Below the pieces are notes generated by a model, which did no database searches, was not told the origin of the DNA, and was given only the letters and a program-made list of their open reading frames with translations. This document shows, piece after piece, positions 44,489 through 56,322 of a DNA stretch of 64,000 nt. Position numbers and translations under genes: made by a program. The DNA comes from Erodium maritimum. Lineage: Eukaryota > Streptophyta > Magnoliopsida > Geraniales > Geraniaceae. Position 1 is the stretch's first letter; the number at the start of each line of letters is the position of its first letter. Location of the stretch: the NCBI GenBank assembly GCA_963921825.1, contig OY997594.1, positions 12,033,001-12,097,000 on the forward strand, written 5' to 3'.

Positions 44489-45750
44489 TACATAGAAATA
44501 GACAATAAGATCATTCACAAATTTACATCAACATTATTTAAAATTATACAAAATCAACGTATACAATGACATCATAGACATTCAAATCTAAATATTCCCC
44601 AAATAATAATAATAATAAATACGTGAATAAAACCAATATATGATCTTTAATACTTATTACTTAATATTAACGAGACATAATTTGTTTTTTTTAGCATAAT
44701 GATAGTTCATATTTGTTAAAAGAACAAGTACGAATATAAGAACATAAAGAAGGACTAGAACTAGAATAAGATCTTATCAGTTCAGAAACGCTAATCCTGA
44801 AACAAATCCCAGCTTTACATTGTAATTTTGAATGATGTTGTGAAACAAGTAAGAAAGACATACACAATGTTACTATCCTATGTGTAAACTTAGGAGATTT
44901 AACCCCATGACTATGATTATGCACGTCTGACTCTTCTTGTGACTCAACCCGAAAATATCTGAGGAGGTCTTTGCGAGAAGGAGGAGTAGGAATAAAGGAC
45001 AAGTCGTTGCTCCTCATATGCGTCCCGCGATCATCAAGGCCCATGTCCGGCGCACCCAGATTCTACTTCGTCGATGTTGCTTCCTAAACCTAGACCCATA
45101 ACATCCACAACCCATTGGAGAACATCTCTAGAATAACTCCAACTTTGAGCCCTATAAAAGAAATAAAAAACAGCTAGGACGATCCGAAACCGGGAGACCT
45201 ACCACCGAAACCTCAAGAGGGATATGAAGACTAGATCGATCTGAATCGGATGATCCACCGGAGAAAGTTCAAAAAAGATGAACAATCCATATAGATAAGC
45301 GGAAAGAAAAGAAGGAAACCAAAAGAATCAAAAGAAGAAGAAGAAGAAGAAGAAGAAGAAGAAGAAGAAGAAGAAGAAGAAGAGCCACCGCTGGAGACGC
45401 CACCACAGGCAGCAGCCACGCCTATCGGAGATCCGGAAACTAGCGGCCGATGCTGGCCGTTGTCGCTGAGGTTGAAGACAAGGTAGGTGAAGAAGAAAGA
45501 GTCACCGCTCGAAAGAGAGAAACACGAGCATTATGGCTGACCGGAAGACAGTGCTGCACCGACAACACTCATGACCGGAGTCAAGAGATCCGTTGGTGAC
45601 AACAAAAAACGAAAGGTTGCTAGAATTACTGTGGAGAGGACCATCAGAACGCGTATGGTTTATTCAAACTTAGCTATAGCGGAATAAAATTATCCTCATT
45701 CTTGTAATTTATGACATCGTGGGTGAATAAATATTGGCTTTTAACTGACC
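44489..45750. other. Intergenic, weak minus-strand frames
   Basis: Minus-strand ORFs at 44691-45044 and 45231-45419 lack recognisable domains. The second is mostly a poly-Ser tract encoded by a trinucleotide repeat. The segment could be a decayed retroelement leader, but I cannot support that. Confidence 0.3.
45331..45382. repeat. (GAA)n microsatellite, about 17 units
   Basis: A nearly pure AGA/GAA run of about 52 bp. Confidence 0.95.
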
Positions 45751-46207
45751 CACACGCAAGAATCTATTAGCACATTTTCATAATTGACGGCTTCTTTTGA
45801 TAGTTTTTTCTTTGGTGTTCAAAAAAAGAGTATTCTGCAATATGTGAAGCAGTGTAGATGTATTTTAAAGTAGAAGAATCATGTCCGCACTCACCACAAA
45901 AACTCTAACATTGACATGCATTCATTTAGAATCCAATAAAGATTTAGGACACATGTTGTAATTAGGATGGAAGGAGTAATATGTGTTTCACTCGTTGTTG
46001 GTAATGCATGTACAACAAATCATGGTAAAACTAGTGATTGTCTTTTCATGCAATAGTGGCAAATCTTTGTTTTGTTATAATTGTTGCACGCTTTAGTTGA
46101 ATTTTGGTCGTGTATCTGTCATATAGTGGGTGATGTATCCACCCATTTAATCATTTTTTTTTATCTCAGTGGCAGTGGTTCTCGAAAGAGCTCTAATCAT
46201 GGAGAGT
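45751..46207. repeat. Copy 2 of a diverged segmental duplication
   Basis: Carries the same ordered blocks as 40113-40696. It is shorter, mainly through loss of sequence in its middle part. Confidence 0.7.
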
Positions 46208-46352
46208 TAAATGAGGATTATTACCTACTTATCCCAAGACAGCTGTAACCTATATTTACCTAATCCTTTGATTAACACGTAAGTCAATACTATTTATGAA
46301 ATGGAACTGGTAGGACCTTGTATTGTATGTGTCACTGAGTTACTTTCACTTT

Positions 46353-46441
46353 GAAAGATGTTGCCAATGTTGTGTTTCTGCTTCAAATAGTAACATGCCG
46401 GAAGGACCGTTTCTTGCACGGCCGCTTTTGGGCAAAAGAGG
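46353..46441. repeat. Direct repeat copy a (second copy at 46927-47024)
   Basis: Shares TTGTGTT, CTGC, CAAA-AGTAA, GCCG-AGGA, CCGTTTCTTG and CTTTTGGGCAAAAG blocks in order with 46927-47024. About 490 bp lie between, starting with MITE-like termini. Confidence 0.65.
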
Positions 46442-46507
46442 ATGTTCTGGCCTTCACAAGTTGCTTAATGAACATGGACACTCATATACATCCCGTATCC
46501 TTGGCGA

Positions 46508-46598
46508 TCCGAGCATCTCCAATGGTCTGTATATTTGAATGGTCCGAGCATCTCCTTGGAGGTTCGAGCATCTCCAATGGTCTGAAAATTTAATAAAA
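46508..46598. repeat. Three clustered Harbinger-MITE-like termini
   Basis: The phrase CGAGCATCTCC occurs three times (about 46510, 46544 and 46566), twice followed by AATGGTCTG. GAGCATCTCCAATGG is a common terminal sequence of plant Harbinger MITEs. I could not find the matching opposite end, so this looks like a rearranged remnant. Confidence 0.5.
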
Positions 46599-46926
46599 TA
46601 AATGAGATTAAAAATAATAAAGAATTTATGACATTTCATAGTTTATAAAAATAATGGTAGATTTTGTATATTTGAATGGTTCTGGAGGTTAATTTAGACA
46701 TTTCATAGTTTTTAGATTTTGTTGGGCAATGACATTTAATTTGAAAACTTGATGGTTGATGAGAGGTATTTTAGACATTTAATATCATTGGATGGAAAGT
46801 TAACAACGTTGGATTAAACTGAAAAAATGGAGTTAAGGGTAACTTTCTTGTGACATGAATATTTGGAACTGTTTGACAATTTTACATGTCTTATGAGGGC
46901 ATATTGATTACTGATTATGGTTATTG

Positions 46927-47024
46927 TTATGCTGCCACTGTTGTGTTCTGCCCCAAACAGTAATGGTGCCGTAGGAAGCTGAAAATACCGTTTCTTGAAT
47001 GGTTCCTTTTGGGCAAAAGGGGTT
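46927..47024. repeat. Direct repeat copy b (first copy at 46353-46441)
   Basis: See the matching blocks listed for copy a. Copy b has a small insertion relative to copy a before CCGTTTCTTG. Confidence 0.65.
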
Positions 47025-49580
47025 GCTTTGTGATAATTTGTAAAATAACTTTAAAATAATATTTTCTATGTTAAGTAACTTGTAAGTGCCCTTGAGAGAA
47101 TTGAAGAAATGGAACGATATAGTTGGTGAGCTTGGAGGTTACTGAGCTCAAGGCCTACTACACCTCTGGAAATTAAGGGATTAATGAAAAGTTGATAAAT
47201 GAACTTTTTAGATGAAGGTGATGTTGAACATGTCCTTGAAAGACCTGGTCTACCCAACCATTCTTAGCAAGTACAAACTACAAAGCAATGGAGGGGTGGT
47301 GGTGGGGAAGGGGAGAGGAATTAAAGGACAAGGTGGGGTTCATGTTAAGGCTAAAGCCAGATCATGTGAGTGAGTCCAAATTTGGTTCACAACAAGTGGT
47401 TAAAACAACAATTATTTGCTACTCATTTAGGCAAGCACCAACCAAGACTCCCATCTCCATTTAGGATCACCAGTCAACTTCATTAAATTAACCCCACTTG
47501 CTTGACCCAATATTCACACCAGGATTTGTCACCCATTACTGGTCACACTTTTAAATGGAGCCAAGAGGATTAAATGACTAAAGAAGAGAGGAGAGGAGAG
47601 GAGAGGGACCTTATGTGTTCATGGTAGGGCTTGTGTGTCCCAGATTCTTCACCCCTGACAATAACCCTTAACATTTTTCTTTTCTTTTCATCAAAATTCC
47701 AAAGTGGATGCAATTTTGGTGGAGTTCAATGGCAGAGTTGTTGCCAGTAACTTTAGGAAAAGCATGGTATGAACTTTAGTGAACCCCACACCCACAAACA
47801 TGCTTATTCATGCTTTGGCTCTGTTTCATCTCTTTCCTGTTTTTTCCTTCCTACACACTACAGTCAAGTCTTTTTCTTTACTTTCAAATGTTACCCCCAC
47901 AAACATGCTTATTCATAATTTAAGGATTGTGTGAGAAGTAGCAAAGATTTATTGTAATATTGAGGCTGCTCTGGTTGTGAAGTGGACTCTTTCATCTCCT
48001 TCAGACATGATATTCGAATCTCAGTGTGTCACCTGTTTGGTTATCCAAGGCAAGAGTTAGATTAGTATTAGATTAGGAAGTGCTGGTGTTTTAAAAAAAA
48101 AGATTGACCCACTAACCCTCAATGATACACAAATTTCATTTGAACCATAACCAAATATTTGGTCAAACTTTACTTTCAAAAGAATGAAATTGAAGAGAAT
48201 TGCTCTGCCCCAAATATATGAAGATGATAAACAAACTTCACTTTCATGATGGAGATCATGAAACCAGTGGACAACTGGTTCAGGAAAAGAAAACAAAAGA
48301 AGTTAAAGTCAACGGCAGCAGCAACACAGGTGCACGTGCCCAGCACCATGAGCATGAAGGGCCATCCAAATTCAGGATCCTGTATATATTATAGTTTAGA
48401 GAACAGAGACCTCAGGTCCCATTTTGGTGCTTCACTCAGCCTCAGAGCCACTGTGTTTCCTTTGCTACCTCATCAGTCATCACCCACATTCAATGTTCAT
48501 CTCAGTCATGCATGCCTAGCTACACCCACATATCACATATATACATACATGTCCATGGACTGGATTGAAAGATTGAGAGAGAGGAAAAAGAAAAGCTTTA
48601 GCCTTTAGCTTTTTTAAAGTTGGCTGCTTTTATTTTATATATGGACTTATTTTATATATTTATGGACTGACTCTGTTGACTGTGGAAATAAAAAAAATCA
48701 CAAGTGAGATAATTGCTTTGAAGGAGATGGAAGAAGAAGAAGAAGAAATGATTGAGAGAAGAATGATTTCTCACAAGGAGCTATTACATCACCAATCTCT
48801 AGCCTTGTCCCTAGAGATTCTCATCTTCTTTTTTCATTGATAATTATTGTTTTCTTTCATAAAGAAAGAGAAAGCAAAATGGAATTTTAGCTTTTAATGA
48901 ATGGCCTGCTTCAGAGAATGTTGGATTCTTAAGGCAAATCAGGAGAAGCTAGAAGAAAGAAACTTAGCAAACCAAAGCTAGTGCCTTCTTTTTCTTCTAC
49001 TGACAGCACAAACTTCACTGACCCACAATTAATCTTTTCATTAAAGAATCTTTATTATTGAATTTCAAGTGCTCACCAGTTCATATTTGAATTCTATATT
49101 AACAGCATAGAATAGAAAATTAGGTAACTTGCTTTTTTTAAGCCAATGCATGATTGAAGGAATTCTATTTTTTCTCTTTCAATCATCTTTTGGATTTAAT
49201 GTAGATTTGGTTAATGTGGGTTTTGCTTTTTATATACCTTTTTCTTCTTCCTTGGTTATGCTTTGCTGAACCAGTGGCAAGCATGTTAGTTCTCTTTTAC
49301 TGTCAAAACTCAAAACCTCTCTCTCTCTTGGCTCTTGGGTTCTGAAAAGAGGTGTTGTGAGTGAGTGCAGTTCTTGTATGGAGAATTTTACTTGGCTTAT
49401 TATGTAATATTGTTACATATTCCAAAAACCAAACGCATCAGAAGATCATTGGTTGTGTAGTTGAAACTCAGGACTCATTTCCTTACCTGCTCCTGATTTG
49501 TCTTCTTTCATAGATAAAAAAGAAGCTGGGTTTTCACATTTAGGCACTTACTGTCTGGTTTGTTCATCACTTTTGAATTC
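47025..49580. other. Long upstream region of the receptor kinase gene
   Basis: No gene is recognised. A (GAGAG)n run occurs near 47587-47607. A TTTATATACC box at about 49229 could serve as the TATA element for the kinase, leaving a long 5' leader. Confidence 0.35.
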
Positions 49581-52124
49581 ATGGCTGTGAGGAGAGAAGT
49601 TGCTGCTGTTCTCTGCTGTTGTGTGTGCTTGCTCTGCTTGTGGACTTGTGCTTGTGGGGTGCTCTCTCCCAAAGGTGTCAACAATGAAGGTATGGACACA
49701 ACAAAATGTTGATTTTCAAGCAAAAGGGTGACAAATATCTGATTATGGTTGTGTTTTCTTCTTTGTAGTGCAAGCTTTGATGGGTATTAAGTCTGCTCTG
49801 AAAGATCCTCATGGTGTTCTTGACAGTTGGGATGAAACTGCTGTTGATCCTTGTAGTTGGACCATGGTCACTTGCTCCCAAGACAACCTAGTCATTGGCC
49901 TGTAAGTGCTTTCAGGAACCAAACATTTATTAGTAAAACATAGGAAAAGGAAACAGTTTCTGAAGTAGAACTGCTTTGTTTTTGATATGCAGAGGAACTC
50001 CAAGCCAGAACTTATCTGGGACTCTCTCACCAAGCATTGGGAACTTGACAAATCTCCAAATTGTGTAAGCACCAATCAAAACATCTATGGTTTATAAATT
50101 TTCAAGTCTTTGGTTACTATAATGGGTGTGTTTCAATTTGCAGGCTCCTACAGAACAACAACATAAAAGGGTCCATACCCTCTGAGATTGGGAGGCTCCC
50201 AATGCTTCAAACACTTGATCTTTCTAATAACCAGTTCTCTGGTAGAATCCCCAACTCTTTGTCCCAACTCAAAACACTCCAATATTTGTAAGCAAAAACC
50301 TCTGAACCTTGCCTTAATTTGAAGTTTGTTTTGTTTCTATCTTGAATCCAGTATGATATTTCTATTTAAATTTCATTTAGGAGGCTAAACAACAACAGTC
50401 TCTCAGGAGGGATTCCATTATCACTGGCCAACATGACCAAACTCACCTTCCTGTAATCTCCTTAGACTTTTCCTTCTTTTCATCTCTTTTGATGTTGTAT
50501 GTAATTAATAATGTTTCCATTTTTGTAGTGATCTTTCTTACAATAATTTGAGCGGTCCAGTACCGAGCTTGCTGGCCAAAACATTCAAGTGAGTCAGCAT
50601 AGCAGAACTATTTCATTTTCTGTTGCTCCAAGAATATGTTCTAACACATTTCATCTTCGAATTGAGCACAGCATTGTTGGAAACCCTCAGATATGCACAA
50701 CAGGAACTGAGAAAGACTGTTTTGGAACAACTCCGATCCCGCTTTCCTTTACTTTGAATAACTCATCAAGTAAAACTTATTTCCCTCTCCTCTTTTACTT
50801 GCTTTAATCACTTCAAAAGTTTCATGTTCATAAAAGTTATGTTGCTTCTTTACCTTTTCCATAATTACGTTTCACTTTGAATCTGAGTTCATGATCACAC
50901 TTCATTATTTGTAATATGCTACATCTGCAGAATTAACATGTATGCACTAATAATGTCCATGCTTTGTTTCTTCTAACATGCATCTATAACTTTATTATGC
51001 TTTTTTAGACACTGAACTTCCTCAGACACCCAAGAGCCATAAAATGGCTCTAGCCTTTGGTTCAAGCCTTGGATGCATCTGTGTATTGATTCTTGGATTT
51101 GGCTTTCTTCTTTGGTGGAGACAAAAGCACAACCAGCAAATATTCTTTGATGTAAATGGTAAGTGGATACAGTAACAAGTTTGGATCTTGGACAAATGAA
51201 ACATAACTAGATGTCTTCATTAACACATCAAAATTTATACTTACAGAACAGCACCGCGAAGAACTATGCCTAGGAAACTTGAAGAGGTTTCAGTTCAGAG
51301 AACTGCAGGCTGCCACACACAACTTCAGCAGCAAGAACTTGGTTGGAAAGGGTGGTTTCGGGAACGTGTACAAAGGATTGCTACAAGATGGCACTGTTGT
51401 GGCTGTGAAGAGGCTAAAAGATGGAAATGCAATTGGAGGGGAGATCCAATTCCAGACTGAGGTTGAGATGATCAGCCTTGCAGTGCACAGGCACCTTCTT
51501 CGGCTCTATGGTTTTTGCATGACAGCAACAGAGAGGCTTTTGGTTTACCCTTACATGTCCAACGGAAGTGTAGCCTTGCGCCTCAAATGTAATGTCAAAT
51601 TCATCCAAGTCTTGCTTTTCTATCACCTACATGAACACATGCTTCTTTTTTTCACAGGAACATAACATGATTTGTAACTCACTTTTTCTCAGCCAAACCA
51701 GCTTTAGATTGGGGAACAAGGAAGAGAATTGCACTGGGAGCAGCCAGGGGATTGCAATACTTGCATGAACATTGCGATCCAAAGATAATCCACAGAGATG
51801 TTAAGGCTGCAAATATACTGCTCGATGACTATTGTGAGGCTGTGGTAGGAGATTTTGGGTTGGCAAAGCTCTTGGATCACAGGGACTCACATGTGACCAC
51901 TGCTGTGAGAGGCACGGTGGGACATATAGCACCTGAATATCTCTCAACAGGCCAATCCTCTGATAAAACAGATGTTTTTGGGTTTGGGATTCTTTTGCTT
52001 GAGTTGATCTCTGGACTTAGAGCTCTAGAATTTGGCAAGTCTACAAACCAGAAAGGCGCCATGCTCGACTGGGTGAGCTGAACGAGCATTTTCTTCTTGT
52101 TATTCAATTCCAACTCTCCTTAAC

Positions 52125-52156
<32 letters not shown>

Positions 52157-52496
52157 CTAATGGCTAGCTATGCAGGTGAGGAAGATTCATCTGGAAAAGA
52201 AGCTTGACTTGGTAGTTGACAAGGACCTGGGAAGTGACTATGACCGGATAGAGCTTGAAGAAATGGTTCAAGTAGCTCTGTTGTGCACTCAGTACCTTCC
52301 AAGCCACAGACCCAAGATGTCTGAAGTGATTCGAATGCTTGAAGGAGACGGGTTGGCAGAGAAGTGGGAAGCTTCTCAGAGAGTTGAATCAACCAGGAGC
52401 AGAGCCAATGAGTTCTCATCTTCAGAGAGATACTCTGATCTCACCGATGACTCTTCCTTGCTTGTCCAAGCAATGGAGCTTTCTGGACCCAGGTGA
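49581..52496 (+). CDS. LRR receptor-like kinase of the NIK (LRR-RLK II) group
   Basis: Eleven exons (49581-49689, 49769-49901, 49993-50064, 50144-50287, 50381-50452, 50529-50588, 50672-50769, 51009-51158, 51247-51588, 51693-52072, 52176-52496) give 626 aa. Order: Cys-rich signal peptide (1-28), LRRNT-type region (LDSWD...CSW), about five LRRs each set by 72-bp exons, a short juxtamembrane segment, one TM helix (exon 8), then a kinase domain. The kinase has a Gly-rich loop GKGGFGNV, catalytic Lys in [16 protein letters not shown] (RD type) and DFGLAK. The C-terminus AMELSGPR is the NIK hallmark. NIKs signal at the plasma membrane in defence and development and are targets of the geminivirus nuclear shuttle protein. 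All parts look intact. Confidence 0.95.
52125..52156. repeat. (AT)n(AG)n compound microsatellite in the last NIK-type intron
   Basis: About eight AT units pass into about eight AG units inside intron 10 of the receptor kinase gene, ending about 20 bp before the acceptor. Confidence 0.95.
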
Positions 52497-53052
52497 CACG
52501 TACTTCCTGCAAAAAAACATGGAAGCGCATAGTTCAGAAAGGAAGAAATGTATGATACATATACTACATTTTCAAAACAGAATGAGGTGAAATGGACATC
52601 ATGTCATGTATAGTATCACCATATTTCGAGTCTCGAGAACTTGGACATATATATAGCTGTGTACATAATCAGGATTGTGATATGTTTTCTTCTGGTGTTT
52701 ACTGCAATAATAAAGGTCTTGCTCAAAGAATTATGCTTATGTTGCAGCAATTCTATCACTTTCTGTATTTGGCTTTACTAGGTTTGTTCTTAGCATCATG
52801 TCTGCAATGCACACAAAGAGCTGGAAACTTAAGGAAACACAAGAAATGGACAATCATAGATATATTGTATGCATACAAGAACCCAGCAGGACATGTTCAC
52901 TATTGTGCTGCTCCCTTTTTCATTCAGAATAAAACATAATGGAACTCAGTCAAAACCTGCCTAAAGAATGATGTCCCTTAACAACAACTTGAAGCATGAA
53001 TACAGCTATAACATTCTTCAGTCAAAAGAAATGGAAAAGAAGAGACGAGTGT
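52497..53052. other. Convergent 3' regions of the receptor kinase and F-box gene 1
   Basis: This is most likely the 3' UTRs of the two convergent genes. Short plus-strand frames here have no domain. Confidence 0.5.
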
Positions 53053-54634
53053 TTAGATCATAGACACTGCTTCATCTTGAAGGAACAAAATTTCGGCCTG
53101 CGCAGATGCTCTTCGAAACTTCACCAACTGTATCAGTATATTCAACTTCCCTTCCGTACAATATGCGCTGGGTGTAATACTCATTGTCTCAAGCACAGGT
53201 GAACTTTGAAGCAAAAATTTGATAAGTGCCATCTCATGCAGAAGCCCATATAGATCTGTCATCTTCACTGTTTTTAGCCTTTTGAATGTGCAATCTGAAG
53301 GGCATTCTTTCTCCCAAAAATCCGGACCAGGGGCTTCAACTTCAGGTAATGTGTTTGGGGAACCCTATAGAAACAATGAGTAGAAAATGTAGTTGTGCTT
53401 AGAAATTAAAATATGTAAACGGAAGATGATATATATATAGTCCTGGAGGACATGTAAATGTTCAATATGACTAACAATATAAATTTTGAGAAAATGTTTA
53501 GGATAACTTACTGATATTCGCAACTCCTCCAAATTAGGGGAGTTGGTAATCAAGTGAAGAACAACAAGAATTTCTTTCAGATCTTCAAAACATACTTGAT
53601 TCAGCTCAATAGTCTTTAAATGGCTGTATGTAACTGAAAGTTTTCCCAGGTCGATACCTATGCTTAAATACTTAATACAAAAAAAAAAGACATAAGAATC
53701 CAGCTTAGCTATATATGCTCAACTGCAAATAAGAACCTATCTGGTTGATATACAGTTATTCAATCTCTCAAATAGTCTTTTAAATAGAACTAATGTCATC
53801 AAAAAAGAAAATCATACAAGATGTTACCTTTGTGAAGTAGATATGCCCGATTAGCTTTTCAAGCAAGGGAACACCTCCAAGAAAATTGTTAAAATTGCAG
53901 CTTGAACTTTGCTCAAAGTGATCAGCAATGTCATCGGTGTACAAGGCAATAGAAATATCAACCAAACGTGGGGTATTTTCGAGGAAAATGTCTTTAAATT
54001 CACCTTCTAGGCTTAAGTACTTAAGATTTGGGGCGCGGATATAAAGAACAAGACTATCAAAGTATGACAAGGTTAGATTCTCAAGAAGAGGGCACCCAGA
54101 AATAATATCCTCAATCACTTCAGGGGCAACCAAAACTTGATGAAGGTTGAGGGTCTTCAAACACGAAAAACCTCTAAATGAAGGAGGTGGCTCCAATTCG
54201 CAACGAGATATCTCCAAGCGGGTTAACTTCTTGCAACTAAAAAGGCACGAAGGAACCCTAAACCACTCCACGTCTCCTAGTTCAAGAATCACTTCCTTGA
54301 TTTCATTCCGTGATAGGAAGAGCAACCACTGATCTAAATCTGCACAATTTTCCAAGGTTGAAGTAGTAAGCTTGAACTTGTGAATTGGTCCTTGGTGAAG
54401 AAAAAGAGCTCGAGTAACAAAGTTTACAAGGCTCTTCTCCACAAGAGCTTGATCATTAGATACACTAACACATGCCTCATCAAATACAAGCTCAGTGAGT
54501 GTAGCCCATTTGTACCTCCATCTACTAGACAGGATGCTCGTCCTTACAGCATCTCTTATAGGCAGTCGGGCGAGTATGCTTTCTATGATGCTTTGAGGAA
54601 GATCACTGAAATCTGGAATTAGAACACCATCCAT
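53053..54634 (-). CDS. F-box/FBD/LRR-repeat protein, gene 1
   Basis: Three coding exons (53828-54634, 53512-53670, 53053-53364) give 425 aa. The F-box is at residues 8 to 50 (LPQSIIESILARLPIRDAVRTSILSSRW in pieces), followed by LRR-like segments (CPLLENLTL, APNLKYLSL) and a C-terminal FBD-like region. I start at the ATG at 54634 because a splice acceptor (CTGCAG) sits directly before it, as in the two paralogues. A 5' UTR exon ends near 55097. Such proteins are substrate receptors of SCF ubiquitin ligases; the target is unknown. It is more diverged from genes 2 and 3 than those are from each other. Confidence 0.9.
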
Positions 54635-55199
54635 CTGCAGCATTCAGCCGATAAAGGATCACAAAACAAACAATAAACAATAAAAAAATGTAAAGATTTC
54701 GAGTCCCACCATACATTTAACATTCAAAACCATTCCAAATTACAGAAAAGAGTAAAAATCTGGAAGCAATCCATGATTTATTCCTCCAATTCACATATAG
54801 AAAATATATATCCCCCTAAACCCTAGAGGCAATCCATGATTTATTCCTTTAAACCCTTCCAAATTACCCCGAAAAGCAAAAATCTGAACGCGAAGCTTCT
54901 ACAAATTAGTTCTATATACGATCACAGCTTGACAGATTTCGAATGCTGTCAAAACCAGTTTGATGATTAGACCCGCTTGAAGAAGAATCAGATCATGTAC
55001 AGAAATGGATACCGAAGACAGCATTTCGAAGGAAGGAGTGCAAAATTTGCAGAGAAAACGCAAAAAGTAGAGAGGTATCGAAGTTACTGAACATACCCAG
55101 ATTGAAGAATGAAGATCAGATTGCAGATTCAGCTTCCCTCTTAAGGAGTTGGTGATTCTCTGATCTTCCTTAGCTCCGGAGTAGACTCGAAAAGCAAAT

Positions 55200-56322
55200 G
55201 ATAAAAACGAAAACTAAAAAGTGGGTAAATTGAAAGAAAAACAGTTAATTACAGTGTGACCCTAAAATTATAAAATACTTTAGGTTCAGTCCAAAAATAT
55301 CTCTTTCTCAGCCAACCGACCTATCGTTTCTCTCCCTAACGTTTATGAACTTTTCCTATTGGTAAAGGCACGTTTAATTGGCACAAATCTAAATAACGTC
55401 GTCCAAATTTGTGAAACTTGGTCACGTTGGTATCATATTTTGAGATTGAATTGACTTGTAGTTACTGAGTTTTCACCTGCACAACAAGTAGGTGATATAA
55501 CTCAGCATCCATGACAGTCTGCTAAATTTTGGTGTTTAAATTATCGTTTTGAGGAGAGTTAAACAGTAAAAATTTATCGAGATAAGTTTCTCTGATAGAT
55601 TAAAAATGTTAGATTTTTGTAAACTAAATAATATGTTTAGTTTAGTTTTTTAACTTAAACAAAATTTTATACAAGTATTCACCGCCAAAATACACCGAAG
55701 TGGTCTTAGAATTGAGATTTTTTACAATACACCGAAGGGGTCTTAGAATTGAGATCTTTTTCAACTTCCGAACAGTCTCCAAACAAGTTGCTTTTGCTAG
55801 TAAGTGAGTTGCTTTTTTATTGTCGTTCGTTTTACAAATTCGAATTGCACTTTTTTGATTGTAGATACATTCACTAATTATTAGGCCTAGAGGGGAGAAA
55901 AAAATGCTCTTCACAACTGATGAAGTCGACCACTACCACTCCTAATCCAAGTCATATGATGGGGGTGGAGCTCTAGCCATCGGAGGGCATCCCTGATGGC
56001 CTTTGCCTACAGATGAAGTCCATTCTCTCATATTGTTTGGAATATAGCTTCGTCCACATTGATGAACCAACGATGTGCCTGGTGGAGAGAGCCAAGTTGT
56101 TGGTTGTCGCCACCGAGAGAACTATTTTCGTGGTATATGATTGCGCACAATCTAAAAGTTAGTTTTGCATGTAATGCAACAACTATGCGTGCTTAGAAAA
56201 AGACTGTCATCAAAATAAACACATTTACCAGTAATGCAATTACATTGGCATGATGGGCAACAACAAAAGATTCATATTTCCCCCAGAACTAGCTATCTTA
56301 ACCCACCATATTTGATTGGAAG
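55200..56322. other. Intergenic between F-box genes 1 and 2
   Basis: AT-rich, no gene recognised. The last 140 bp match the region just 3' of gene 3 (59480-59612), showing that the tandem duplication includes 3' flanks. Confidence 0.45.
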
